From Arthrobacter koreensis (GTDB taxonomy: Bacteria > Actinomycetota > Actinomycetes > Actinomycetales > Micrococcaceae), in the NCBI RefSeq assembly GCF_009193255.1, contig NZ_WACG01000006.1:247427-311426 (forward strand): a stretch of DNA of 64,000 nucleotides, written 5' to 3'. Shown piece by piece: positions 16,945 through 25,624 of this stretch. The first letter of the stretch is position 1. Each line of letters begins with the position of its first letter. The notes beneath the pieces were generated by a model. It saw nothing but the letters and a program-made list of their open reading frames with translations. It made no database searches and had not been told where the DNA came from. The translations under genes were made by a program, and so were the position numbers.

Positions 16945-17733
16945 ATGTCAGAAAATGAAACCCGCGTTGCCCTGATCACCGGAGCCGGCCGCGGAATCGG
17001 CCGGGCAATCGCTGAACGGCTCGCAGACGACGGCCTGGACATCATTGTCGCGGATATACCGGAGGCGCAGGCGAACATCGACGACGTCGTTGGTGCCGTC
17101 GAGTCCCGCGGACGCCGGGCCGTAGGGGTCACCGGAGACGTGTCCAATCCTGAAGACGTGACCCGGATGGTCGCGGAGGGCACCAACGCCCTGGGGAACC
17201 TCAGCGTCCTGATAGCCAATGCGGGGATCGCGCAGGTGGACGAGATCCTGGACGTGAAGCCTGAAGCCCTGGACCGCATGCTGGACGTGAACATCAAGGG
17301 TGTTTACTACTCCTACCAGGCAGCTGCCCGGCAGTTCATCTCTCAGGGCACGGGCGGGAAGATCATTGGAGCGGCGTCGATCGTGGCCTTCCGCCCCTTC
17401 CCGGTGCTTGCGTCCTACTCGGCTACCAAGTGGGCGGTGCGCGGCCTGACCCAAGCCGCGGCCATGGAGTTCGCCAAGTACAACATCACGGTCAATGCCT
17501 ACGCCCCCGGTGTGGTGGGAACTGCCATGTGGGACCTCATCGATGAGCGGCTCACGGAGCGGGACGGCACCCCTCGCGGCAGCGCCCTCCAGGCACAGGT
17601 GGACAGCATACTCGCCGGCCGGGTCTCGGAGCCGGAGGACGTAGCCAAGCTGGTGTCCTTCCTCTCCGGACCCGATTCTGACCACATGACCGGACAGACG
17701 GTGCTGATCGACGGCGGAATCAACTTCTCCTAA
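16945..17733 (+). CDS. SDR oxidoreductase, acetoin/2,3-butanediol reductase-like
   Basis: A 262-residue classical short-chain dehydrogenase: cofactor motif TGAGRGIGRAI, NAG in LIANAGIAQ, catalytic serine in GAASIVAF, and YSATK for Tyr-Lys. The run AYAPGVVGTAMWDLIDERL closely resembles meso-2,3-butanediol/diacetyl reductases. AAAGGAG precedes the ATG; an upstream in-frame ATG at 16915 lacks a site. Fourth gene of the operon, followed by a strong terminator. With an AcoR-like regulator next door, acetoin, diacetyl or a related ketone/diol is a reasonable substrate guess. Confidence 0.85.
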   Translation: MSENETRVALITGAGRGIGRAIAERLADDGLDIIVADIPEAQANIDDVVGAVESRGRRAVGVTGDVSNPEDVTRMVAEGTNALGNLSVLIANAGIAQVDEILDVKPEALDRMLDVNIKGVYYSYQAAARQFISQGTGGKIIGAASIVAFRPFPVLASYSATKWAVRGLTQAAAMEFAKYNITVNAYAPGVVGTAMWDLIDERLTERDGTPRGSALQAQVDSILAGRVSEPEDVAKLVSFLSGPDSDHMTGQTVLIDGGINFS

Positions 17734-17748
17734 CGGTTCCCTCTGCTG

Positions 17749-17796
17749 ACGGACGGCGGCGGTGCGCTTCCCAAAGGGCGTGCCGCCGCCGTCCGT
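17749..17796. terminator. Strong hairpin terminator
   Basis: A perfect 14-bp inverted repeat (ACGGACGGCGGCGG and its complement) around a 20-base loop, followed by TTGTT. It lies between the end of the SDR gene and the convergent sensor kinase gene, so it can end transcription in both directions. Confidence 0.75.
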
Positions 17797-17821
17797 TGTT
17801 CTGCCGGCACCAAGCACATTT

Positions 17822-18928
17822 CTAATCCGCTGCCCCACCTGGCAAAACCGCGGAAACTCGGAGGCCGCCGTCGGGCCGTGCCGTGACAGTCAGGGTTCCG
17901 CTGTGGGCCTGCACGATGCTCTTGACGATCGCCAGTCCCAGGCCGGCGCCTGCGTGGTCCGAGCGCACGCGGTCCGTGCCGCGCTGGAACGGCTCGGTGA
18001 GCGTGGAGACCAGTTCCGGAGCCAGTTTCTCGCCGGTGTTCTCCACGATGAATTCAACATTCCCCGGGGTAGATTCGGTCCTCGCCCAGACCAAACCGTT
18101 CTCGGGCAGGTTATGGATAACCGCGTTGTGCAGCAGGTTGGTGGTCAACTGCAGCAGCAGGGCACGGGAACCGACGGCGCCGGCCACCCTGCCGTAGGTG
18201 CGGACAGTAACGCCCCGCTTTTCCGCAAGCGGCAGCAGGGTTTCGGCGGCTTCATCCAGGAGCAGGGACAGGTCAACCGGCTCGCTGGTGAAGGACTTCT
18301 GCTCGGCACGGCTGAGCATCAGCAGGGCTTCGGTGAGGTCGATGGCGCGGACGTTGACGGTGTGGAGCCGGTCAAGGAGATCATCCACGTTCCGGTCCGG
18401 ATCATTCCGGCCCACTTCCAGGAGGGTCTGCGAAATCGCCAGCGGGGTGCGCAGCTCGTGGGAGGCATTCGCGGCGAAGCGCCGCTGTTCGGCCACGTGG
18501 GCTTCCAGCCGTTCGAGCATCTCGTCGAAGCTGTCGGCCAGGTCGCGGAACTCGTCCCGCCGGCCCTTCAGCGAAACGCGGTGTGACAGGGTGCCGTCCA
18601 TGGCTGTGTGGGTGGCGGCCTGGATCTGCCGGAGCGGGGTCAGCATCCGGCCGGCAAGCAGCCAGCCGCCCGCCAGGCCAAGGATCAGCAGGAAAACCAG
18701 GGCCCCGCCCGCCCGGGGCGCGAATGCATCCCAGAGATCGTCCCGGCCGGGAATGAAGAGGTTGTTCACGGAAGGATCCCCGCTCGGGATGATCGCCGCT
18801 CGCATCGGCACGTAACGCAGCAGGAAGTACCAGACGACCGCGAGGAGCAGCGCCCCGGACACCAGGACCAGACCGGCATAGCTGAGCGCGAGCTTCATCC
18901 GGACGCTCAGCCCCCACTTCCTACGCAT
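17822..18928 (-). CDS. Sensor histidine kinase (VanS-like, HAMP)
   Basis: A 368-residue membrane histidine kinase. Two transmembrane helices (about residues 12-37 and 75-93) flank a short extracytoplasmic loop of about 38 residues. A HAMP region follows, then the HisKA dimerisation motif FAANASHELRTPL with H157, the N box NLLHNAVIHN, a G1-like EFIVENTGE, and the G2 box GAGLGLAIVKSIV. The ATG at 18928 overlaps the response-regulator stop by 8 bases and has GGAGG upstream. Partner of the OmpR-type regulator upstream; the short sensor loop suggests an envelope or membrane signal. Confidence 0.88.
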   Translation of the reverse strand: MRRKWGLSVRMKLALSYAGLVLVSGALLLAVVWYFLLRYVPMRAAIIPSGDPSVNNLFIPGRDDLWDAFAPRAGGALVFLLILGLAGGWLLAGRMLTPLRQIQAATHTAMDGTLSHRVSLKGRRDEFRDLADSFDEMLERLEAHVAEQRRFAANASHELRTPLAISQTLLEVGRNDPDRNVDDLLDRLHTVNVRAIDLTEALLMLSRAEQKSFTSEPVDLSLLLDEAAETLLPLAEKRGVTVRTYGRVAGAVGSRALLLQLTTNLLHNAVIHNLPENGLVWARTESTPGNVEFIVENTGEKLAPELVSTLTEPFQRGTDRVRSDHAGAGLGLAIVKSIVQAHSGTLTVTARPDGGLRVSAVLPGGAAD

Positions 18929-19613
18929 GCCCGGCCGCCTCCGCGGCGTCCTGCGGTACGGCAATCCGGTAGCCGACGCCGGGAACGGTCTCGATGAGTC
19001 CCGGCTCGCCGAGGCGTTTGCGCAGCGCGGAAATCGTGATGCGCACGGCGTTGGTGAAGGGGTCGGCGTTCTCGTCCCACGCCTTGGCGAGCAGTTCCTC
19101 GGCGCTGACCACTCCCCCGTTCGCCGCCACCAGGATTTCCAGCACGGCGAACTGCTTCCGGGTCAGCGCCACGTAGTGGCCGTCGCGGAAGACTTCCCGG
19201 CGGAACGGGTCCAGCCGGAGTCCGGCGATCTCACTGACCGGAGGGCGGACCTGGGCCCGGCGGCGGTACAGGGCCCGGATCCGGAGCACCAGTTCGCGGA
19301 ATTCGAAGGGTTTGGTGAGGTAGTCGTCGGCACCGAGTTCGAAGCCGGCGGCTTTGTCATCTATCCGGTCCGCAGCGGTGAGCATTAGGATCGGCAGGCC
19401 GCTGCCGGAGCGGACAATCCGGTGCGCGATCTCGTCCCCGTTGGGACCGGGAATATCCCGGTCCAGGATCGCCAGGTCATACGCGTTGATGCTGAGCAGC
19501 TCCAGGGCGGTGTTCCCGTCACCGGCAATGTCCGCGGCGATGGCCTCCAGGCGCAGCCCGTTCCGGACCGCTTCCGCCAGCAGGGGTTCGTCCTCGACAA
19601 TCAGCACACGCAT
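18921..19613 (-). CDS. OmpR-family response regulator (VanR-like)
   Basis: A 230-residue response regulator. The receiver domain starts MRVLIVEDEP, has the phospho-acceptor D51 in LAILDRDIPG, and the conserved lysine in DDYLTKPFEF. A winged-helix DNA-binding domain occupies about residues 130-225 (LTRKQFAVLEILV, RITISALRKRLGE). The start is placed at the methionine that begins the receiver; the longer frame upstream is not conserved-looking. It is divergent from a VanY-like carboxypeptidase gene with about 88 bases between starts, so that gene is its likely target. Confidence 0.9.
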   Translation of the reverse strand: MRVLIVEDEPLLAEAVRNGLRLEAIAADIAGDGNTALELLSINAYDLAILDRDIPGPNGDEIAHRIVRSGSGLPILMLTAADRIDDKAAGFELGADDYLTKPFEFRELVLRIRALYRRRAQVRPPVSEIAGLRLDPFRREVFRDGHYVALTRKQFAVLEILVAANGGVVSAEELLAKAWDENADPFTNAVRITISALRKRLGEPGLIETVPGVGYRIAVPQDAAEAAGHA

Positions 19614-19701
19614 AGGCCCGATCCTACGAGACGCCATATATCGTCCGCGTATCAAAAACCTCATACGCCCCGGCAACATCCGCTCATCTTGAGTGGACAC
19701 C

Positions 19702-20346
19702 ATGGCTCTCACACTCGAACTCGCCACCCGGAAACGCCGCAGCCAGCGCATTCGGAATGCTGCTGTCCTCGCGCTGTTCGCGGCGCTCATCAGCGCGTAC
19801 CTGCTCACCTTCGGCGCTCCCCAGGGGCTTACGGCACGCCTGGGTGCGCTGCCGCCCGGGCAGCACGTCACCCTCGGCCCGCCGGGCGCCCCGGCGGACG
19901 ACGGCGACGTGGGAGACGGCGTCTCGGCGTTCGATGATGGGCACGCAGCAGTCACCAACCTGGACCCCGCACTTCTCGGTGCGCTCCGCACGGCAGCTGC
20001 GGACGCCTCGGCTGCCGGCGTCGGCATCATGGTGACCAGCGGATGGCGGTCGCCGGAGTACCAGCAGCGGCTGCTGCAGGACGCCGTCACCCAGTACGGC
20101 TCGGAGGCGGAGGCGGCACGGTGGGTCGCCACCGCCGAAACGTCCGCCCATGTGCGGGGGGACGCCGTCGACGTCGGGCCCTATGCCGCCATTGACTGGC
20201 TGACCATCAACGGTGCCGGGTACGGGCTCTGCCAGGTGTACGCCAACGAACCCTGGCATTTTGAATACCTGCCCGACGCCGCGGCCTCCGGCTGTCCCGC
20301 GATGTACCCGGATCCCACCTGGGACCCGCGGCTGAACCCGGCCTGA
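19702..20346 (+). CDS. M15B (VanY-type) D-alanyl-D-alanine carboxypeptidase
   Basis: A 214-residue exported peptidase. A basic N-terminus and one hydrophobic helix (about residues 19-37) anchor it to the membrane. The zinc site is visible in SAHVRGDAVDVG (H and D) and EPWHFEYL (catalytic Glu and zinc His). M15B enzymes trim the terminal D-Ala from peptidoglycan stems. A GTG 9 bases upstream is an alternative start. Divergent from a VanRS-like pair, but no vanHAX genes are nearby, so housekeeping wall remodelling is likelier than glycopeptide resistance. Confidence 0.85.
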   Translation: MALTLELATRKRRSQRIRNAAVLALFAALISAYLLTFGAPQGLTARLGALPPGQHVTLGPPGAPADDGDVGDGVSAFDDGHAAVTNLDPALLGALRTAAADASAAGVGIMVTSGWRSPEYQQRLLQDAVTQYGSEAEAARWVATAETSAHVRGDAVDVGPYAAIDWLTINGAGYGLCQVYANEPWHFEYLPDAAASGCPAMYPDPTWDPRLNPA

Positions 20347-20368
20347 CGGCCCGTGGCCTCTGGGCCGT
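20346..20368 (+). terminator. Short hairpin after the VanY-like gene
   Basis: ACGGCCC and its exact complement GGGCCGT flank a 9-base loop, beginning at the last base of the VanY-like stop codon. No T-run follows, so termination is only plausible. Confidence 0.35.
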
Positions 20369-20463
20369 GGGGCTGATGGGCTGGTGGCTTGCCGTGATGC
20401 GGGCAGGAACCAGGGGCAACCTCCCGCCGGTGCCGCCGTCACGGAACAAATTACTTCGTGATT

Positions 20464-20484
20464 AATATCAAGCAGCATGATATT
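20464..20484. promoter_or_regulatory. AATATC-N9-GATATT inverted repeat upstream of ABC operon
   Basis: Six-base arms AATATC and GATATT lie in an AT-rich patch about 50-70 bases before the substrate-binding-protein start. This is where an operator or promoter for the long operon would be expected. No regulator gene is adjacent except the MarR gene at the far end. Confidence 0.35.
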
Positions 20485-20532
20485 CTCCTCGAAAGTTTGA
20501 TCCGTGATGCAGCTCACACTCAGGAGATCGCC

Positions 20533-21471
20533 ATGAAGCTCAACCGTTTCAGCACCGTCGCCGTTGCCGGCGCTGTCCTCCTCGCACTGACGTCATGTTC
20601 GGCGTCGGACAGCGAGGCGGAACCCGCGGGCGGCCAGGGAAGCCAGGCCGCGTCCGGCGGGGTCAACACCGAAGCGCCGGTGTATGACCAGCTGCCGGAG
20701 GCCATCAAGTCCGCCGGGGTCATCAACATTGCCGGTGACACCCATCCGCCGTACCGCACGCTTGAGCAGAATGGGGACATCACCGGCATTGACCCGGACA
20801 TCCAGGCAGCTCTGTCCGAACAGCTGGGCGTCCCGTTCGCCATCCAGACGGCCTCCGGCCTGGACGCCATGCTCACCGGAATGCTCTCCGGCCGCTACGA
20901 CGCGTTCAACGGTCCGGTCCGCACCACGGCTGAACGGGAAGCCGACTTCGACGCCGTCGTCTGGATGACCACCCGCACCTCCTACCTTTACCTCGCGGAG
21001 CGGAAGGATGATCTCGGTGCCCCCGAGGATCTCTGCGGCGCCCGCGTGGCCGGCGTCACCGGATCAGTCACCGAGTCCCAGCTGGAGCGCTACACCGAAT
21101 GGTGCGCTGAAAAGGGCCTTGAGGCGCCGGAGTTCGTCGGCCTCAAGGACACCAACTCCACCATCCTCGCCGTGCAGTCGGACCGCGCGGACTATGCCGG
21201 CACCACGCAGACCGCGGCACTCGACATCCAGGCGCAGGACGAGGGCACCTTCGAGTTCCTGGTGCAGAGCGACGAGCAGGGCGCCGGCGTGGACCAGCTG
21301 GCCATGTTCCTGCCGAAGAGCAACGAACTCGCTCCCGCCATGCTCGCCGCCTTCGAGGGCATCTTCGAGAACGGCGAATATGACCGGATCATGTCCGAGT
21401 GGAAGCTGGATGACGTCACGGTGGAGAGCCCCACACTGAACCCCATGACAGCTGGTGAATCAGGCAAATGA
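20533..21471 (+). CDS. Amino acid ABC transporter substrate-binding lipoprotein
   Basis: A 312-residue solute-binding protein of the polar amino acid family (SBP_bac_3). A lipoprotein signal peptide ends at the lipobox LTSC, so the mature protein is membrane-anchored outside the cell. The body shows INIAGDTHPPYRTLEQ, GIDPDIQAAL and MSEWKLDDV near the end, the usual pattern. CAGGAG precedes the ATG; the upstream frame is not part of the protein. First gene of an overlapping operon with permease, ATPase, CapA, CoA transferase and dehydratase-like genes, suggesting an unusual carboxylated ligand. Confidence 0.88.
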   Translation: MKLNRFSTVAVAGAVLLALTSCSASDSEAEPAGGQGSQAASGGVNTEAPVYDQLPEAIKSAGVINIAGDTHPPYRTLEQNGDITGIDPDIQAALSEQLGVPFAIQTASGLDAMLTGMLSGRYDAFNGPVRTTAEREADFDAVVWMTTRTSYLYLAERKDDLGAPEDLCGARVAGVTGSVTESQLERYTEWCAEKGLEAPEFVGLKDTNSTILAVQSDRADYAGTTQTAALDIQAQDEGTFEFLVQSDEQGAGVDQLAMFLPKSNELAPAMLAAFEGIFENGEYDRIMSEWKLDDVTVESPTLNPMTAGESGK

Positions 21472-22424
21472 GCATAACGGACACCCCCATGTCCTCCGGA
21501 CCCGCAGTACGCGCCAACGCCGTGGACGTGGCCCAGGCCCGTCCACGGATCAGGCCGCTGCGGATTCTGGGCACCGCATTGCTGCTGCTGATAGCCGGCA
21601 GCATCCTCTACTTCCTCATCTCCAACAAGCGCTTCGAATGGCCCGTCGTCGCCGAGTACCTCTTCGCACCCAGCGTGCTCCTCGGCCTGATGACCAGCGT
21701 CCTGCTCATGGTGGTCACCATGGTGCTCGGCACCATCCTGGGAACCGTGCTCGCCGCCGGCCAGCTCAGCGACTACTGGCCCGTGCGCGTGGCATGCATG
21801 GCCTTTGTGGGCTTATTCCGGGGCGTCCCGCCGCTGGTCCAGCTGATCTTCTGGTTCAACCTGGCCTACCTGGTCCCCCGCATCGCCGTCGGCGTGCCGT
21901 TCGGCCCGGAGTTCTTCAGCTGGTCCACCAATGACCTCATCACCCCGCTGACCGCCGCCATCATCGGCCTCTCACTGCATGAGGCCGCCTACATGGCGGA
22001 GATCATCCGCGCGGGCATCCTCTCCGTGGACCAGGGACAGCACGACGCCGCGTCCGCCATGGGATTCAGCCGCTGGCACTCCTTCACCCGGATTGTGATG
22101 CCGCAGGCCATGCGCGTGATCATTCCGCCCACCGGCTCCCAGATCATCGCCACCCTGAAGGGCACATCGCTGGTGAGCGTGATCGCCATGGGAGACCTGC
22201 TGCACGCCGTCCAGGTCATCTACAACCGCACCTATGACGTGGTGCCCATGCTGATCGTGGCGGTGATCTGGTACCTCGTGGCCGTCACCATCCTGACCTT
22301 CTTCCAGCGCCGCGTCGAGGAATACTACGGGCGTGGTGCCACCCGCTCCGCGCCCAAGGCAACCACCAGTTCCAAGCCCGACGCCGGTACCACCGCCGCG
22401 GCCCGGACCCAGGAGAACCAATAA
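21468..22424 (+). CDS. Amino acid ABC transporter permease
   Basis: A 318-residue inner-membrane permease of the HisM/GlnP type with an extended N-terminus. It shows the EAA loop LHEAAYMAEIIRAGILSVDQGQHDAASAMGF, which contacts the ATPase, and several hydrophobic helices. Its start overlaps the binding-protein stop by 4 bases (ATGA). The single permease probably works as a homodimer. The C-terminal 30 residues are low-complexity and Ala/Thr-rich. Confidence 0.9.
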   Translation: MSITDTPMSSGPAVRANAVDVAQARPRIRPLRILGTALLLLIAGSILYFLISNKRFEWPVVAEYLFAPSVLLGLMTSVLLMVVTMVLGTILGTVLAAGQLSDYWPVRVACMAFVGLFRGVPPLVQLIFWFNLAYLVPRIAVGVPFGPEFFSWSTNDLITPLTAAIIGLSLHEAAYMAEIIRAGILSVDQGQHDAASAMGFSRWHSFTRIVMPQAMRVIIPPTGSQIIATLKGTSLVSVIAMGDLLHAVQVIYNRTYDVVPMLIVAVIWYLVAVTILTFFQRRVEEYYGRGATRSAPKATTSSKPDAGTTAAARTQENQ

Positions 22425-23251
22425 TGAACACCGCACAGATCCCGGCCGGGGCCGCGGGCACCGCCACGGCAACCCGCCCCGTCCTGGAGGTAGTGGGCCT
22501 CCGCAAGCGCTTCGGGGACCACACCGCCCTGGACGGCATTGACCTGACCGTTAACGAGGGCGAGGTCGTCGCCATCCTCGGCCCCTCGGGCTCCGGCAAG
22601 TCGACCCTGGTCCGGTGCCTGGACCAGCTTGAAACCATCGACGGCGGCGCCATGTACCTGGACGGGGAACTACTCGGGTTCGAACAGGGAAAGGTCCTTC
22701 GCCCGCTGACCGACGCCGGCGTCCGGGCCCAGCGCCGACGGATGAGCATGGTGTTCCAGCAGTTCAACCTGTTCCCGCACTGGACCGTACTGCGCAACGT
22801 CACCGAGGCGCCCGTCGCCGTCCACGGCGTCGCCCCGGCCGAGGCCAAGGCGAAAGCCCTGGACCTGCTGGAGAAGGTCGGTCTCTCGGACAAGGCGTTC
22901 GCCTACCCGCGGCAGCTTTCCGGCGGCCAGCAGCAGCGCGTCGCCATCGCCCGTGCGGTCGCCGTCGAACCCCGTGTGCTGCTCTTCGACGAACCCACCA
23001 GCGCCCTGGACCCCGAACTGATCGACGAAGTACTGCAGACCATGCAGGCCCTCGCCGCCTCGGGACGCACCATGGTGGTGGTCACGCATGAAATGGAGTT
23101 CGCCCGCGAAGTCGCGGACCGCTGCGTGTTCATGGCGGACGGCAAGGTGGTCGAAGACCAGCCGGCCGAGGCGTTCTTCCGCAACCCGCAGACGAACCGG
23201 CTGCGCTCCTTCCTCGCCCGCTCGATGCGCCGGAACGACGAGCAGCAGTGA
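22424..23251 (+). CDS. Amino acid ABC transporter ATP-binding protein
   Basis: A 275-residue ATPase of the GlnQ/HisP class: Walker A GPSGSGKST, Q-loop VFQQFNLFPH, signature LSGGQQQR, Walker B VLLFDEPTSALDP, and H-loop VVVTHEMEFAREV. It starts inside TAATG shared with the permease stop and overlaps the CapA start by 4 bases. It powers import of the ligand bound by the lipoprotein. Confidence 0.92.
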   Translation: MNTAQIPAGAAGTATATRPVLEVVGLRKRFGDHTALDGIDLTVNEGEVVAILGPSGSGKSTLVRCLDQLETIDGGAMYLDGELLGFEQGKVLRPLTDAGVRAQRRRMSMVFQQFNLFPHWTVLRNVTEAPVAVHGVAPAEAKAKALDLLEKVGLSDKAFAYPRQLSGGQQQRVAIARAVAVEPRVLLFDEPTSALDPELIDEVLQTMQALAASGRTMVVVTHEMEFAREVADRCVFMADGKVVEDQPAEAFFRNPQTNRLRSFLARSMRRNDEQQ

Positions 23252-24393
23252 CAGCTACCACCCTGATGGCCACCGGGGACCTGGTCCTGGAGCGCGACGA
23301 CGCCACGTCCCTCTTCAGCGCCGCCGCCCCCGTGCTGGCCGAAGCGGACCTCGTCATCGGCCACCTCGAAGTCCCGCACACCACGTCCACCGCCACGGCC
23401 TCCTCGGACGTTCCCGCGCTGCCGGCTCCTCCGTCGGCCCTCGACGCCGTAGCGGCAGCCGGATTCGACGTCCTCACCCTGGCCGGAAACCACGTGTACG
23501 ACTTCGGCGCGGAAGGAATCGAGGACACCCGGCGTCATTGCCGCGAGCGCGGCCTGGCCACCACCGGCGCGGGACGCAACCTCGAAGAGGCGTGGGAACC
23601 GGCGGTTGTTGAACACGGCGGCCGGCAGATCATCGTGCTCAGCGTCAACTGCGTGGGGCCCAAGGAGTCCTGGGCCGGCAGCTCGAAGGCGGGCTGCGCC
23701 TGGGTGGAGGTCGTCACGCACTACGAGCCGCGGGGCGCCAATCCCGGCGGCCCGCCGCGCATCTACACATTCGCCGAACCGCGGTCCCTGGCCGCTTTCA
23801 CCGAACAGGTGGCGGGCCATGCCCGCCGGGGTGCCGCCGTCGTCGTCGCCCTGCATCAGGGGCTGGTGCACCAGCCGGTGGAGATCGCGCAGTACCAGTA
23901 CCAGATTGCCCATGCGGCCATCGACGCCGGAGCTGTGGCGGTGCTCGCCCACCACGCCCACATCCTCAAGGGTGTGGAGGCCTACCGCGGCCGCCCGATC
24001 TTCCACGGACTCGGCAACTTCGCCACCGTGACGCGGGCACTGGGCGGCGCACCGGATGATTCGCCCGAGCGCCGGGCCTGGGCCCGCGCAAGGACCCGGC
24101 TGTTCGGCTTCCAGCCGGATCCGGCCATGCCCGAGTACCCGTTCCATCCGGAGAGCCGGAACACCCTCATCGCCGTTCTCACCCTCGGCCCGGACGGCAG
24201 CGTTGCGGCGGAGGTTCTTCCCTGCTGGATCGACGACGACGCCCGGCCGGTCCCGCTGACCCGCGCCAACGGCGGGGAACAGGTGGGCGACTACTTACAG
24301 CGCATTACCCGGGAAGCCGGCCTGGACACTGTCCTGGACTGGGCAGGAGACCGGCTGACCGTTCACTTGAAGGAGACACCTCATGAGCATTGA
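23248..24393 (+). CDS. CapA family metallophosphatase-like protein
   Basis: A 381-residue protein of the CapA (PGA_cap) family, a calcineurin-like metallophosphoesterase fold. Motifs are ATGDLVL, GHLEVPHT (N usually precedes the L; here H), LAGNHVYDFG, VVALHQG and AHHAHILKGVEAYRGRPIFHGLGNF. In Bacillus the relative PgsA/CapA belongs to poly-gamma-glutamate synthesis, but many cytoplasmic CapA proteins have other, unknown roles; no signal peptide is evident here. GTG start overlaps the ATPase stop. Its place between an importer and CoA-ester genes argues for a role in processing the imported compound. Confidence 0.82.
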   Translation: MTATTLMATGDLVLERDDATSLFSAAAPVLAEADLVIGHLEVPHTTSTATASSDVPALPAPPSALDAVAAAGFDVLTLAGNHVYDFGAEGIEDTRRHCRERGLATTGAGRNLEEAWEPAVVEHGGRQIIVLSVNCVGPKESWAGSSKAGCAWVEVVTHYEPRGANPGGPPRIYTFAEPRSLAAFTEQVAGHARRGAAVVVALHQGLVHQPVEIAQYQYQIAHAAIDAGAVAVLAHHAHILKGVEAYRGRPIFHGLGNFATVTRALGGAPDDSPERRAWARARTRLFGFQPDPAMPEYPFHPESRNTLIAVLTLGPDGSVAAEVLPCWIDDDARPVPLTRANGGEQVGDYLQRITREAGLDTVLDWAGDRLTVHLKETPHEH

Positions 24394-25624
24394 GACCAAG
24401 CCCCTGGCGGGCAAGACAGTCATCGACCTGACGACGGCGCTGGCAGGCCCTTATGCGACCCTGCTGCTGGCGGGGCTCGGTGCCCGGGTCATCAAGGTGG
24501 AGAACCCCACCCGCGGCGGGGACTCCTCGCGCAACAACTCCCCCTATGTCACGTCCCAGGGACTCAACGTCCGGCGCACGTCGGAGGATGACATGTCCGT
24601 CTCCATGATGCTCCGCGGCCGCGGCAAGGAATCCGTGACGTTGAACCTGAAGCACCCGGAGAGCAAGCAGGTGCTGTTCGACCTCATTGCCGAAGCGGAC
24701 ATCGTCGTGGAGAACTACAGCGCCGGCGTCACCAAACGCCTCGGCATCGACTACGCGAGTGTGAAATACCTCAACGACAAACTCGTCTACACCTCCATCA
24801 GCGGTTTCGGCGCCGGCACGGAGAACGGGGACCGGAAGGCCATGGACACCATCGTCCAGGCGCTCAGCGGCGTCATGATGACGGCCGGTGAGCCCGGCCA
24901 GCCGCCGGTCCGCTTCGGCCTGCCGATTGGCGACCTGTCGGCTCCGCTCTTCGCAGTCATCGGCACGCTCAGTGCCCTGCTCCAGGCCGAACACACCGGC
25001 CAGGGACAGCACGTGGACGTGTCCATGCTCGGGGCACTGACCTCCATGGTGGCCTGCGAACCCTTTGACGCCCTTGAATCCGTGGGCTTCCCGCTGCGCA
25101 CCGGCGCCTACGTTCCCCGCCTCGCCCCGTTCGGCACGTTCCGCGCGGCCGACGGGTATTTTGCCATCTGCGCCCCCACGGACCAGTTCGCGGCGGGCGT
25201 CCTTCGCGCCATCGAGCGTCCCGACCTGCTGGACTCCGAGGACTTCGGTACCCGTGACGCCCGCGTCTTCAACGCCGACCGCCTGCACGGGCTGATCGCC
25301 GGGTGGGCCGCCGAGAAGCCCTTGGATGAGGTGCTGGAAGCCCTCACTTCCCACGGTGCCCCCGCGGCACCGGTCCGGACCACGGCCGAAGCAGTGCGGG
25401 ATCCGCTGGTGCTGTCCCGCGGCGAAGTGGTGCCGCTGTCCCACCCCAAGTTCGGGCACTTTGACGGTCTCTTCGGATCGGGGCTGCCCATGGTCCTCTC
25501 CGGCAGCCGCACCACGCTGGACGCGCCGGCCCCGTACCTGGGCGAGCACACGGACGTGGTCCTGAAGGCCCTGGGCTATGACTCCGACCGGATCGAGAAC
25601 CTGCGCACCGCGGGTGTGTTGTGA
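24383..25624 (+). CDS. Family III CoA transferase (CaiB/BaiF type)
   Basis: A 413-residue CoA transferase that moves CoA between carboxylic acids. It opens with LAGKTVIDLTTALAGPYATLLLAGLGARVIKVE, the usual N-terminal fold, and has the likely nucleophile D155 in KAMDTIVQALSG, followed by GEPGQPPVR. Length is typical. ATG overlaps the CapA stop by 11 bases and AAGGAG lies upstream. In anaerobes such enzymes activate 2-hydroxy acids for 2-hydroxyacyl-CoA dehydratases, matching the next two genes. Confidence 0.92.
   Translation: MSIETKPLAGKTVIDLTTALAGPYATLLLAGLGARVIKVENPTRGGDSSRNNSPYVTSQGLNVRRTSEDDMSVSMMLRGRGKESVTLNLKHPESKQVLFDLIAEADIVVENYSAGVTKRLGIDYASVKYLNDKLVYTSISGFGAGTENGDRKAMDTIVQALSGVMMTAGEPGQPPVRFGLPIGDLSAPLFAVIGTLSALLQAEHTGQGQHVDVSMLGALTSMVACEPFDALESVGFPLRTGAYVPRLAPFGTFRAADGYFAICAPTDQFAAGVLRAIERPDLLDSEDFGTRDARVFNADRLHGLIAGWAAEKPLDEVLEALTSHGAPAAPVRTTAEAVRDPLVLSRGEVVPLSHPKFGHFDGLFGSGLPMVLSGSRTTLDAPAPYLGEHTDVVLKALGYDSDRIENLRTAGVL

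Noticed and set aside
18921..20346. Vancomycin-resistance cluster
   Set aside because: Only the regulator pair and a VanY-like enzyme are present; no vanH, vanA or vanX.
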